Source: Ornithobacterium rhinotracheale DSM 15997
Lineage (GTDB): Bacteria; Bacteroidota; Bacteroidia; Flavobacteriales; Weeksellaceae
Direction of reading: 5' to 3'
DNA: 64,000 nucleotides
NCBI RefSeq assembly: GCF_000265465.1
Contig: NC_018016.1
Location: 935,501 to 999,500, forward strand
Shown here piece by piece: positions 36,345-44,865 of this stretch. The notes beneath the pieces are model-generated. The model had not been told where the DNA came from, made no database searches, and saw only the letters and a list, made by a program, of their open reading frames with translations. The translations under genes and the position numbers were made by a program. The stretch's first letter is position 1. The number at the start of each line of letters is the position of its first letter.

Positions 36345-37469
36345 TTACAGAATAAACAACTCAGAAGCGATACCATCGGCAAAAAATCTATATTCTGGAG
36401 CCAGAAAAATTTTATTTTCCCGCTGAATCAGTTTCTTTTCTTGGATAAAAACTTCGGCTTGGCGTTGCCATTCTTGCCACAAATCGGTGGAAAATTCAGT
36501 TTTTAAAACATTTAAATCAATACCAAAAATCGTACGCAAACCTATCATCGTAAGCTCATTAATTCTATCTTTTGAGCTTAAAATTTCAACTTCGTGCGGG
36601 AGTTTATTTTCAGAGATTTGGGCTAAATATTTTGAATTATTAGCCACATTCCAAGCACGCGATTTCCCGTCAAACGAATGCGCAGAAGGCCCAATGCCCA
36701 CATACTTCTTCCCAAGCCAGTAGCTGGAATTGTGCTTAGCATACATTTGGTCTTTGGCAAAATTAGAAATCTCATATTGTTCGTAGCCATTTTGGCTTAA
36801 AGTTTCAATCATGAACTGATATTGCCTCTGCTGTTTTTGTTCATCTACATTGGGCAAAGTTCCTTTTTGGATTTTATGATTCAGTGCCGTGTTGGGTTCC
36901 ACCGTGAGTGCATACGCAGAAATATGCGGAACACCGAGCGAAATGGCCTTATTTACATTTTCCTGCCACATTGCATCGCTTGTGGTGGGGGTGCCATAAA
37001 TCAAATCAATGCTTAAATTATCAAAACCATATTTTTGAGCATTTTTAATGCAGGATTCGGCTTGGTGGGCACTGTGCGCACGATTCATAAATTGTAAATC
37101 GGCATCAAAAAATGATTGAATGCCAATACTTAAACGATTAATTGGCGTTTGTGCAAGGGCTTGTATTTTTTCAAGTGTTAAATCATCGGGATTAGCCTCA
37201 AGCGTGATTTCGGCATCGGGTTTTATCTCAAAAAGTGATTTAATTTTATTAAATAAAAAATGGATTTCATCTAAATTTAAAATCGAAGGCGTTCCGCCAC
37301 CAAAATAAACGCTTTCCAGCGGCGACTGGATTTCGGCTTGGCGCAAAAACATTTCGTGGGCTATGGCTTGTAACATTTGCTCTTTTTGTTTTAAAAGAGT
37401 AGAAAAATGAAAATTGCAATAATTGCATTTTTGCTTGCAAAAAGGAATGTGAATGTATAGTGCCGACAC
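36345..37469 (-). CDS. hemW: HemW-like radical SAM protein (haem chaperone)
   Basis: 374 residues from a GTG at 37469, which gives the family-typical start MSALYIHIPFC. The open frame continues to a TTG at 37508, but that codon overlaps the -7 promoter element and cannot be the start. The [4Fe-4S] motif is CKQKCNYCNF (CX3CX2CxF), which marks HemW rather than true coproporphyrinogen oxidase (CxC). The GGGTP motif (YFGGGTPSIL) and a C-terminal HemN-like domain follow. It may insert haem into respiratory proteins. murI lies 9 bp downstream. Confidence 0.92.
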   Translation of the reverse strand: MSALYIHIPFCKQKCNYCNFHFSTLLKQKEQMLQAIAHEMFLRQAEIQSPLESVYFGGGTPSILNLDEIHFLFNKIKSLFEIKPDAEITLEANPDDLTLEKIQALAQTPINRLSIGIQSFFDADLQFMNRAHSAHQAESCIKNAQKYGFDNLSIDLIYGTPTTSDAMWQENVNKAISLGVPHISAYALTVEPNTALNHKIQKGTLPNVDEQKQQRQYQFMIETLSQNGYEQYEISNFAKDQMYAKHNSSYWLGKKYVGIGPSAHSFDGKSRAWNVANNSKYLAQISENKLPHEVEILSSKDRINELTMIGLRTIFGIDLNVLKTEFSTDLWQEWQRQAEVFIQEKKLIQRENKIFLAPEYRFFADGIASELFIL

Positions 37470-37496
37470 TTTTTGTACTTTAAATATTGAAAAAGG

Positions 37497-37504
37497 CAAA
37501 GTTA
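37497..37504 (-). promoter_or_regulatory. -7 element for hemW-murI
   Basis: On the minus strand TAACTTTG, an exact TAnnTTTG match. It decides the start of hemW in favour of the GTG 28 bp downstream. Confidence 0.55.
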
Positions 37505-37549
37505 TCAATTATTTTTCAGTGGTTATTGGCTCACTTTGTTTAATTACTT

Positions 37550-37603
37550 CTGTAAAAAACAAAATCCGATACTTATACACATTGTTAAATATCGGATTTG
37601 TTG
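37550..37603 (-). terminator. Terminator after the esterase gene
   Basis: 10-bp perfect stem AAATCCGATA/TATCGGATTT (37562-37571 with 37590-37599). On the minus strand a T-rich tract follows. Confidence 0.7.
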
Positions 37604-37619
37604 TTTTTAATCTGCTTTT

Positions 37620-38504
37620 TTATTCACAAGCCTGTTTATAAATTCCGTAGCATTCGGGTGCTTTCATCATCTTGAGCAAAGCTCTCCTCATATTGCTATT
37701 TGAGAATTGGCTATCTGTAGCATGCTCTCCGCCTACTATGGCGTAAAAGTAAATTGGAGTTTGGGCATTATGATACTCTGTGTAATAAAAATCTTTATCT
37801 GATGCGGGCGAACTTCCCTTTAGGTATTTTATCTCTATTGGGGGTTGTTTTAATCCATCGTGCAAAGACCATTTTTTTACGGTTTCTTTTATGCTTTCAA
37901 AATTTGGACTTATTACTCCATATTTTCCTTTTCCTCCTTGGTAGGGTACTGTTTCATCTGCCATGCCATGCACAAAGATCATTGGTACTTTTGCCGCACT
38001 TTGTGGAATTACATGCCCTTGGGGAAAACTCACCGAACGGATAATTGCTCCTTTGAATAAATCTGTTTCTTCTAGCATTTTCATTGCCATGGCTCCTCCA
38101 TTGCTAAAGCCATATACATAGACTTTTTCTGCGTTAAAGGTGTTGCCTAGCTTCTGCCTTACATCATCATAAACTGATTGAATGTATCTCACATCATCGG
38201 CGCCACTTATGCTCGTTTCTTTCCAAGTGTTCCAAATATTGCCTACTAAGGGCACTTTCTTTCCCTCGGGACGCACAGAAATATATTGCAATTCATCTAT
38301 TAGCTTTTGGTTATACATCTGTGTCTTATCTTTCCCAAAGGAGTGCAACTCAAATACAATAGGATAGCTTTGGCTTGAGCTATAATTGCTCGGCGTGCTT
38401 ACTTGGTAGGCTCTGCCTGATACTTCTAGCTCCTGATTGCCTGGCTTGAGCTGTGCCCATAGGCTTAAGGGTACTAGAAGCAGTATATTTATTATTTGCC
38501 TCAT
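37620..38504 (-). CDS. Secreted alpha/beta-hydrolase esterase (PHB-depolymerase/LpqC-like)
   Basis: 294 residues with a signal peptide (LLLVPLSLWAQ). The nucleophile elbow is GFSNGGAMAM; a likely acid is in HGMADETVPYQGG and the His in VGGEHATDSQF. This combination matches the secreted feruloyl-esterase/polyhydroxybutyrate-depolymerase group. A C-terminal pair of cysteines (PECYGIYKQACE) may form a disulphide. The substrate is unknown. It is transcribed alone between two hairpins. Confidence 0.8.
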   Translation of the reverse strand: MRQIINILLLVPLSLWAQLKPGNQELEVSGRAYQVSTPSNYSSSQSYPIVFELHSFGKDKTQMYNQKLIDELQYISVRPEGKKVPLVGNIWNTWKETSISGADDVRYIQSVYDDVRQKLGNTFNAEKVYVYGFSNGGAMAMKMLEETDLFKGAIIRSVSFPQGHVIPQSAAKVPMIFVHGMADETVPYQGGKGKYGVISPNFESIKETVKKWSLHDGLKQPPIEIKYLKGSSPASDKDFYYTEYHNAQTPIYFYAIVGGEHATDSQFSNSNMRRALLKMMKAPECYGIYKQACE

Positions 38505-38523
38505 TCTATCTTGCTTTTTTTGT

Positions 38524-38561
38524 TAAATCTAAGTTTGCCCATAGTGGGCAAACTTTAGATT
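38524..38561 (-). terminator. Long hairpin terminator after the fibre-like gene
   Basis: AAATCTAAGTTTGCCCA pairs with TGGGCAAACTTTAGATTT: 17 bp with one bulged T and a 3-nt loop. It lies between the fibre-like gene and the esterase start. Confidence 0.6.
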
Positions 38562-38572
38562 TCTATTCTAAA

Positions 38573-40456
38573 TTATTTAGACAATAATAATGCCTCCAAT
38601 TTTGCTAAACGCTCTTCTAGCTCTTTATTTTTAGTTTCTAGCTTTTCTATTTTAGCTTCTTTAGCCTTTAGGGCTTTGTCTTGCTCTATGCTGTGTAGGT
38701 ATAGCTCCTCGATTTTCTCTACATTGGTAAGCTGGGTAGCCATTAAATCTACATAGCCTTGCTCCTTAATCTTTTTAGCAGAGGCATAACCTGGCAAGTG
38801 CCCGTTTTGTTTTACGAAGTCTTCTACTTGGCTTAGGCTTTTAAATTTATAATCTGCTTTGGTAGTAGCATTGCCTTGGTAATAGTCCTCGAACACATAG
38901 TCTGGGAAGATACCTGCGCCGTTTGCCCCTAAGAAAGACTCTGCTTTTACATTGCCGGCAACTTCTAGTTTTTCTTCTGGAGCATCTACACCAATACCTA
39001 CATTGTCCCCAAAACGAACTTTTCCTAAACCTGTATATATTGCGTAGTTTTTCACACTTCCGTTCAAGATATCTTCTAAGTATAATCCATACATATTTTT
39101 AGGGTTAAATGCCTTTTCGGTATTTCGTTTAACATACTTAAAAGCAAATAAATTTTCTATTGAAACAGGATTAGCTCCTCCTTCTATAAAAATTTCTATT
39201 CCATTAACATCTTTAATATTGACATTTTTTCCAAATTTAAGATGTGATCTTAATCCATAAGCTAAGTCAGATTTTGATCTATCTAAAAATTCTAATTTTG
39301 AATCTACTGCAAAAGCTAATTTGGATGTCGCATTACTAAGCATACTTGCATGAGCTATAACTCCTGATATTCCATCAATTTTAGTCACAGGATATGATCC
39401 TCCATCGATTTTATCATACATTCCTTTATTACCACTCATAGCTATACCCTTTATTCCAGAAATCGTTGTATTCGACGATTTGTAAGGTAAAGCTATTCCC
39501 TCAACACCTGTCAAATTTCTAACAGTTGAACCTGTAAATGAAGATGCAATTCCCCGAACCCCAGAAACAACCTCAACATTAGGTGTTGTTGTACCAAGAC
39601 GTGTACCAGCCTCTGCTACACCATCAACACCTGATACAGATACCAATTTTTTATTTAAATTAGCTGTCGAAGATCCCACTAAAGATCTTAGCTCTTTCAC
39701 ATTTCCTGATACATCAGTATCTGTAAAAAGTCTAAACTCCTTACCTGCATAAGATTTTGGTTTGCTTGGACTTTTAATAGTATGACTATTCTTAATTTCA
39801 TATATATTAGTAGCAAAGTAAAATAAGTCATTCATTTTGACAATGTCTCCAGAAGCAATTTTAGAATTTTCTTTTAGAATATCACTAGATATTGCTACTA
39901 AGTTTGGAACTTCGCCTTCTAAATTTACATTAAGTCCATTTGCCCAATAGTGCTTCGTGAAATCAAAGTTGCCTAGATTTTTATAAAGTGTTCTATCACT
40001 TTTATAAGTCAATAAATCTCCATTATCTAATGCAGGTTTTAAATAAGTTTCTGTAACCCCTCCGTTATTTCTCTGTGCCCAGTAACCATCATTCGCTCCG
40101 CTACCTTTACCAGTACTCTTTACCCATTCGGTACCGTCAAAATAGTAGTAGCCTTTACCATCAATTTTTGCTACTTTAGGTTCCGCTCCGCTATAAGTAG
40201 CATCTGTAGCATATACCAAGGTACCCTCTACTGGCTCTGCTATCTTTGCAATACGCTCCTTGCTTAGCTTCGGAGCAATAATCCCCTCGTTGGTATCAGA
40301 GTCTTTATTTGCCTCGGATACTTGGATGTCTAAGGTTGCCTGTGGATCTGATATATTAATCCCCACTCTACCTGTTGATTTCTTCTGTTGTGCTGAGATG
40401 CTCACACTCACAGTAAGCATAACTAAAGCTCCCAATCTGTAAATTCTTTTTTTCAT
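38573..40456 (-). CDS. Secreted tail-fibre-like protein with repeated SGVxGIA motifs and coiled-coil tail
   Basis: 627 residues with a signal peptide (VMLTVSVSISAQ). The N-terminus has RVGINISDPQATLDI, a motif common in phage-fibre-like surface proteins of Bacteroidota. The middle (roughly residues 270-365) holds a repeated motif: VSGVDGVAEA, VSGVRGIASS, LTGVEGIALP, ISGIKGIAMS and IDGISGVIAH. The C-terminal part has VGIGVDAPEEKLEVAG, an FPDYVFEDYY...LPGYASAKKI segment and a heptad coiled coil over the last ~50 residues. Probably a trimeric, surface-exposed fibre; the biological role is unknown. The HU-like gene is upstream on the same strand. Confidence 0.75.
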   Translation of the reverse strand: MKKRIYRLGALVMLTVSVSISAQQKKSTGRVGINISDPQATLDIQVSEANKDSDTNEGIIAPKLSKERIAKIAEPVEGTLVYATDATYSGAEPKVAKIDGKGYYYFDGTEWVKSTGKGSGANDGYWAQRNNGGVTETYLKPALDNGDLLTYKSDRTLYKNLGNFDFTKHYWANGLNVNLEGEVPNLVAISSDILKENSKIASGDIVKMNDLFYFATNIYEIKNSHTIKSPSKPKSYAGKEFRLFTDTDVSGNVKELRSLVGSSTANLNKKLVSVSGVDGVAEAGTRLGTTTPNVEVVSGVRGIASSFTGSTVRNLTGVEGIALPYKSSNTTISGIKGIAMSGNKGMYDKIDGGSYPVTKIDGISGVIAHASMLSNATSKLAFAVDSKLEFLDRSKSDLAYGLRSHLKFGKNVNIKDVNGIEIFIEGGANPVSIENLFAFKYVKRNTEKAFNPKNMYGLYLEDILNGSVKNYAIYTGLGKVRFGDNVGIGVDAPEEKLEVAGNVKAESFLGANGAGIFPDYVFEDYYQGNATTKADYKFKSLSQVEDFVKQNGHLPGYASAKKIKEQGYVDLMATQLTNVEKIEELYLHSIEQDKALKAKEAKIEKLETKNKELEERLAKLEALLLSK

Positions 40457-40540
40457 CGTTTTTTTGTTTTTAAAATGAAACTTTTGTTTTTAATGTTTTT
40501 TTTATTTGATTGTTCTGTTTGAACTCAGAGTTTAGATTTT

Positions 40541-40598
40541 TCCTAGCGTGGAAATTAAAATTTCCACGCTAGGGATTTTCTTTTTCCACGCTAGGAAA
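40541..40598 (-). repeat. Three copies of a 15-16-bp inverted/direct repeat after the HU-like gene
   Basis: TCCTAGCGTGGAAATT (40541-40556) pairs perfectly with the inverted copy AATTTCCACGCTAGGGA (40559-40575). A second inverted copy TTTCCACGCTAGGAAA lies at 40583-40598. Two alternative hairpins, sharing the first arm, can therefore form. It lies directly behind the HU-like gene stop and may act as its terminator. Confidence 0.85.
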
Positions 40599-40600
40599 TT

Positions 40601-40996
40601 TTATTCCCCTACTTTTACTTTTTCATAACTTAAATTATTCAGCATTTTCTTTAAATCTGTGCCTGGAGTAAAAATCACCTTTGCCCCTCGTATGGCGTTT
40701 TGCGTTACCTCTTCTTCCTTTGCTTTTCCCTCGCTACTGATATTTACACGCATACTACCCAATTCGCCTAAGCGAACGATTTCCCCGTCTGACAATGATG
40801 ACTGCATCACATCTACCAAGGCATACACCACGGCTCTGATGTCGGCACCACTCACGGTACTAATTTTCTCGATGTCCTTAATTAAGCCTGCTAGGCTTTT
40901 TTCTTTTCCATAAACAGGAGAGGCATAATACTTTTTCTCTCCACCGCCCTTTACGCCAGGCTGTCCTTTTTGAATTACTTTAAATTGTATTGGCAT
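40601..40996 (-). CDS. HU-like DNA-binding protein (Bacteroidota HU-related family)
   Basis: 131 residues. The beginning (MPIQFKVIQKGQPGVKGGGEKKYYA) and the later VIFTPGTDLKKML match the HU-related family of Bacteroidota with an extra N-terminal region. A helical dimerisation part (about 35-70) and a beta-arm follow. It probably binds and bends DNA. Members of this family are often found as multiple divergent copies and next to surface or mobile genes. A structured minus-strand hairpin with a T tract lies about 60 bp upstream of the start. Confidence 0.85.
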   Translation of the reverse strand: MPIQFKVIQKGQPGVKGGGEKKYYASPVYGKEKSLAGLIKDIEKISTVSGADIRAVVYALVDVMQSSLSDGEIVRLGELGSMRVNISSEGKAKEEEVTQNAIRGAKVIFTPGTDLKKMLNNLSYEKVKVGE

Positions 40997-41056
40997 TTTT
41001 TTTATGTTTTTAAAAATTAAATTTTATGTTCTATCACTTTATTTTCTTATTTCATT

Positions 41057-41100
41057 AAAAAAAGCCTTACCGTGGCGTAGGGATTTGCCACAGCAAGGCT
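41057..41100 (-). terminator. Minus-strand terminator or attenuator upstream of the HU-like gene
   Basis: Arms 41063-41076 and 41087-41100 pair over 14 bp. The two imperfect positions are A.C in the plus sense but G.U in minus-strand RNA, so the structure belongs to a minus transcript. A U tract follows it. Confidence 0.75.
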
Positions 41101-41285
41101 ATAACTTAAAAACGATTGTCGGCTATTCACATAACGAACATTACATAATAACTTCTTTACCCTTGCAGATAAAAAATTAAGTATAAAAAAAATATCTACT
41201 AGGAAACCCGTTCCACGAGAATATATGAAGAAAAGTATTTTACAGCTCTGTAAACTGCAAAACAATCTTTTTGCTAAACTAGAGA

Positions 41286-41323
41286 ACAAAAAAGCCAAAG
41301 CTCCTAAACGGAACTTTGGCTTT
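41286..41323 (-). terminator. Minus-strand terminator of an unidentified transcript
   Basis: Arms 41291-41304 and 41310-41323 pair over 14 bp with one position that is G.U only on the minus strand. A U tract (41288-41293 complement) follows. No recognised gene on the minus strand ends here. Confidence 0.7.
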
Positions 41324-41445
41324 ATATCATATACCATAGCTAGCACCCCACTAGCAACAATATTTTTAGATTTTAAATTAAAAAAGGAAGCACTTGCACA
41401 AGCAAGTACAGAAAGATAAAATACACCTAGGTATGTATGATTATC

Positions 41446-41477
<32 letters not shown>

Positions 41478-41564
41478 ACACTTTTTCTTGAACTATGCAA
41501 GAAAAAGATGTTAAATTTATTACAATTAATTATATGTCGCACACTTTGTTTCATAGAGTTGGAG

Positions 41565-41595
41565 CAAAGCTATAAAAAGTTTTATGAACGACAAG
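41565..41595 (-). promoter_or_regulatory. Minus-strand promoter candidate
   Basis: On the minus strand CTTG (41595-41592), 19 bp, then TAGCTTTG (41572-41565): the -33/-7 layout of Bacteroidota promoters. It would start an RNA near 41561 that could end at the 41286 terminator, about 270 nt long. Confidence 0.4.
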
Positions 41596-41652
41596 CATGT
41601 TTTGTGTTAAAATATTAAAGCTTAGAAAATTCGTGATTTTTAAATTACAATT

Positions 41653-41687
41653 TTTGCTGGCTAAAAGTATTAAAAAAACTATATTTG
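41653..41687 (+). promoter_or_regulatory. Promoter of the PfkB kinase
   Basis: TTTG at 41653-41656, a 23-bp spacer and TATATTTG at 41680-41687, 34 bp before the ATG. Confidence 0.6.
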
Positions 41688-41721
41688 CGACCTAATTTAT
41701 TGCTTAATTTAGTTTAAACAC

Positions 41722-42636
41722 ATGAGTTTATTATCCGTAGGTACCGTAGCTTTTGATGAAATAGAAACCCCTTTTGGCAAATCTGGTAAAATCTTGGGCG
41801 GAGCGGCTCCTTATATTTCGCTAGCAGCTTCAAAACTTGGCGTACAAACCAACATTGTATCTGTAGTAGGCGATGATTTCCCCGACGATTATTTGAACAT
41901 TCTAAAAGAAAACCACTGTAATACAGACGGAATTAAAAAAATTCCAGAAGGCAAAACTTTCTTTTGGGCAGGAAAATACCATATGGATATGAATTTTAGA
42001 GATACACTACGCACAGATCTAAATGTGCTAGAAAACTTTAAACCAGAATTATCCGAAACCTACCAAAAGCCAGAGGTAGTGATGCTTGGAAATCTACACC
42101 CTAAAGTGCAAATGGAAATCATTGAGCAATTAGACAACAGACCTTTCATCATCATGGACACGATGAACTACTGGATGGATCGCACTTGGGACGAATTGAT
42201 GGCTGTGATGAAACGCGTAGATGTACTAAGCATCAACGATGAAGAGGCTCGACAAATGAGCGAAGAATATAGCTTAAAAAAAGCAGCCAATAAGATTTTG
42301 ACCATGGGACCTAAGTTTCTAATCATCAAAAAAGGAGAGCATGGTGCACTACTTTTTGGTGGAGATGAGGTGTTTTTTGCACCAGCTTTGCCGCTGGAAG
42401 AAGTCTTTGACCCCACAGGTGCAGGTGATACTTTTGCAGGCGGATTTTCTGGACATTTAGCCGATACTCTAGATTTTTCTTTCGAGAATATGAAACGCGC
42501 CGTGATTTATGGAAGTGCTTTGGCTTCGTTTACGGTAGAGAAATTTGGTGTGCAAAGATTATTAGAAATCAATGAATTAGATATTCAAAATCGTATCGAT
42601 AAATTTAAAAAATTATCTTATTTCGATTTGGATTAA
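41722..42636 (+). CDS. PfkB-family carbohydrate kinase
   Basis: 304 residues. The N-terminus has GTVAFDEIETPFGKSGKILGG and the catalytic C-terminal motif is DPTGAGDTFAGGFSGH. The central part shows VMLGNLHPKVQ and NDEEARQMSEEY. It belongs to the ribokinase-like family; the substrate cannot be fixed from sequence. In Flavobacteriia similar proteins are annotated simply as sugar kinases. Single gene with its own promoter and bidirectional terminator. Confidence 0.85.
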   Translation: MSLLSVGTVAFDEIETPFGKSGKILGGAAPYISLAASKLGVQTNIVSVVGDDFPDDYLNILKENHCNTDGIKKIPEGKTFFWAGKYHMDMNFRDTLRTDLNVLENFKPELSETYQKPEVVMLGNLHPKVQMEIIEQLDNRPFIIMDTMNYWMDRTWDELMAVMKRVDVLSINDEEARQMSEEYSLKKAANKILTMGPKFLIIKKGEHGALLFGGDEVFFAPALPLEEVFDPTGAGDTFAGGFSGHLADTLDFSFENMKRAVIYGSALASFTVEKFGVQRLLEINELDIQNRIDKFKKLSYFDLD

Positions 42637-42675
42637 AAGCAAAATATCTTTAAATCTAAAATTTAAAAAATAATA

Positions 42676-42708
42676 AAAAAGTGGTTTTCTCTGCGAAAAC
42701 CACTTTTT
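42676..42708. terminator. Bidirectional terminator kinase / DUF456
   Basis: 14-bp perfect stem AAAAAGTGGTTTTC/GAAAACCACTTTTT with a 5-nt loop between convergent genes. Confidence 0.93.
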
Positions 42709-42731
42709 CTATGTTTACAACAAAAAGTTCT

Positions 42732-43220
42732 TTAATTAAAATATATTACATAAATTGAATAAGTAATTAATACTAAACTATATACAAAATGAACTCCGAT
42801 ATTTAGTGCAAACCCTACAAAGGCACCCCACGCCGCACGCATGGCATTTTCTTTGTTTTGATTATAAAGGTACTCTCCACCAAAGGCACCTAAAAACGGC
42901 ATGATGAACAAAGAGGCTAAACCAAATGGTGAAAAGGCAATTCCAATAATTGCTCCAACGATAAGCCCTATGATTCCATAGCGCGTTCCGCCGTATTTTT
43001 TTGTAGTATACATCGGTAAAAAGTACTCTAGCAGTGCTAAAACTAAATATACAAATGCAAAAATCGCAATGGTTGTCCAACTTATTTCTTGAGAATAATT
43101 GGTAATTTTTAAAATTAATAACCCAACCATCGAAAGTGATATACCAGGCAACACTGGCAAAAGTGTTCCTAAAACGCCCAAAAACATGAGCAAGAGTGAA
43201 AGTGTGAGCCAAATGTCCAT
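42732..43220 (-). CDS. DUF456 membrane protein
   Basis: 162 residues with about five membrane helices, glycine-rich. GVLGTLLPVLPGISL at the N-terminus and the segment TKKYGGTRYGIIGLIVGAI are typical of DUF456. No known function. It is divergent from pdxJ, with a near -7 element (CATATTTG on the minus strand, 43242-43249). Confidence 0.8.
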   Translation of the reverse strand: MDIWLTLSLLLMFLGVLGTLLPVLPGISLSMVGLLILKITNYSQEISWTTIAIFAFVYLVLALLEYFLPMYTTKKYGGTRYGIIGLIVGAIIGIAFSPFGLASLFIMPFLGAFGGEYLYNQNKENAMRAAWGAFVGFALNIGVHFVYSLVLITYSIYVIYFN

Positions 43221-43263
43221 AACTTAAAGTTTTATTCTCTACAAATATGCACAAAATTTATTT

Positions 43264-43271
43264 TACTTTTG
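43264..43271 (+). promoter_or_regulatory. -7 element for pdxJ
   Basis: TACTTTTG, an exact TAnnTTTG match 43 bp upstream of the pdxJ ATG. Confidence 0.5.
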
Positions 43272-43314
43272 CAGTAATTATTCAATTTTTAAACGTTAAA
43301 TAAATAATATCCAC

Positions 43315-44055
43315 ATGAAAACAAAACTAAGTGTAAATATCAATAAAATTGCTACGCTGCGCAATGCACGCGGTGGCAATACTCCCAATGTGGTAGAAGC
43401 AGCCATAAATTGTGAAAAATTTGGTGCACAGGGAATTACTGTGCACCCAAGACCCGACCAGCGACACATTACCTACCAAGATGTATTTGATTTAAAAAAA
43501 GTAGTAAAAACTGAATTTAATATAGAAGGAAACCCAATTCCTGAATTTAAAGAATTGGTGCTGAAAGTGAAACCTGACCAAGTAACATTGGTGCCCGATG
43601 CCGAAGATGCCATCACCTCAAACGCGGGCTGGGATACCGAAAAGCACTTTGACTTTTTGCAAAAAACCATTGCAGAGTTCAAAGCAGCAGGCATTAGAAC
43701 CTCTATTTTCTTGGATCCGCGTCCAGAGCTCATCGCTTCGGCAGCAGAAACAGGAACCGATCGCATTGAGCTATACACCGAAGCTTATGCCACAGACTAT
43801 GCCAATAAAGATGAAGGAGCAGCAGAAATGTACAAAGCAACCGCCATTTTTGCCGAAGAAGCAGGCTTAAAAGTAAATGCAGGACATGATTTAAGTTTAG
43901 ATAATATTGAATTTTTTATCCGAGAAATTCCAAGCATTGCCGAAGTTTCAATCGGGCACGCATTGATTTCAGAGGCACTTTATTTAGGCTTAGAAAACAC
44001 CATTCAGCTCTATCTTAGAAAAATAGAAACCGCTTATTTAAACGCCGAAAAATAA
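43315..44055 (+). CDS. pdxJ: Pyridoxine 5'-phosphate synthase
   Basis: 246 residues forming a TIM barrel. Condenses 1-deoxyxylulose 5-phosphate with 3-amino-2-oxopropyl phosphate. Family landmarks are LSVNINKIATLRNARGGN, GITVHPRPDQRHI and the C-terminal INIGHALIS-type segment (here VSIGHALISEALYLG). The stop codon shares its last A with the ATG of the following hydrolase, so translation is coupled. Confidence 0.97.
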   Translation: MKTKLSVNINKIATLRNARGGNTPNVVEAAINCEKFGAQGITVHPRPDQRHITYQDVFDLKKVVKTEFNIEGNPIPEFKELVLKVKPDQVTLVPDAEDAITSNAGWDTEKHFDFLQKTIAEFKAAGIRTSIFLDPRPELIASAAETGTDRIELYTEAYATDYANKDEGAAEMYKATAIFAEEAGLKVNAGHDLSLDNIEFFIREIPSIAEVSIGHALISEALYLGLENTIQLYLRKIETAYLNAEK

Positions 44056-44831
44056 TGGAAAATCAAATTTTATTTAGCAAAATCATAGGCGATAAACCCA
44101 AGCACCTCATCATTCTTCACGGGCTTTTTGGAATGCTCGATAATTGGGCTACTTTGGGTAAAAAATTTAGCGAATATTTTACTACGCATTTGGTAGATGC
44201 ACGCAACCACGGGCATAGTTTCCACAGCGATGAGATGAGCCACGAAGCCATGGCAGAGGACCTATATCGCTACATGCAAGCCCATAAGGTAGAAAAAGCC
44301 TCTTTCATAGGGCATTCTTTGGGCGGAAAAGCTGTAATGCAATTTGCCTTAAAATATCCTGAAATGGTAGATAAATTGATTGTGGCAGATATGTCGCCAA
44401 AAGATTATGAGCCACATCATCAAGCGATTTTAAAAGCACTGAACAGTGTAGATTTTTCCAAAGTTGAAAGCCGTAGCGATGTTGAAGATTTTCTAAAAGA
44501 ATACATCAAAGTCCCAGCTGTGCGCATGTTTCTGATGAAAAGTGTGCAACGCTACGATGAGGGTAAATATGCTTATAAATTTAATCTAAAAAGCCTTACC
44601 GAAAATTACAATAATTTAATTACAAATCATTTACCAGACAAGACTTTCAATGGAGATGTTTTGTTCTTAGGAGGCGAAAATTCCAGCTATATCACCGAAC
44701 CAGATACCATGCAGATTAAAAAATATTTTCCGCATGCGGAGATTACGCAAATCGCAGGAGCAGGACACTGGCTCCACGCCGAAAAACCTGATGAGTTTTT
44801 GGAGATTTGTTTAAACTTTTTGTTGATGTAA
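44055..44831 (+). CDS. Alpha/beta-hydrolase (YbfF-like esterase)
   Basis: 258 residues. The oxyanion part is HGLFGMLDNWATLGKKF; the nucleophile elbow is GHSLGGKAVMQF and the final His is in AGAGHWLHAEKPDEF. This is the layout of small cytoplasmic esterases of the YbfF type. It overlaps the end of pdxJ by one base, so it is co-expressed with pyridoxal phosphate synthesis; the link is unexplained. Confidence 0.85.
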   Translation: MENQILFSKIIGDKPKHLIILHGLFGMLDNWATLGKKFSEYFTTHLVDARNHGHSFHSDEMSHEAMAEDLYRYMQAHKVEKASFIGHSLGGKAVMQFALKYPEMVDKLIVADMSPKDYEPHHQAILKALNSVDFSKVESRSDVEDFLKEYIKVPAVRMFLMKSVQRYDEGKYAYKFNLKSLTENYNNLITNHLPDKTFNGDVLFLGGENSSYITEPDTMQIKKYFPHAEITQIAGAGHWLHAEKPDEFLEICLNFLLM

Positions 44832-44860
44832 AAAAAGGCTACTTTAAAGTAGCCTTTTTT
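44831..44860. terminator. Bidirectional terminator hydrolase / lipoprotein
   Basis: A perfect palindrome of 30 bp (AAAAAAGGCTACTTT and its complement) lies between convergent genes. Confidence 0.9.
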
Positions 44861-44865
44861 ATTTT

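Noticed and set aside
41225-41419. Plus-strand 64-codon frame MKKSILQLCK...
   Set aside because: It runs across a minus-strand terminator hairpin and has no promoter or family resemblance; possible but unsupported.
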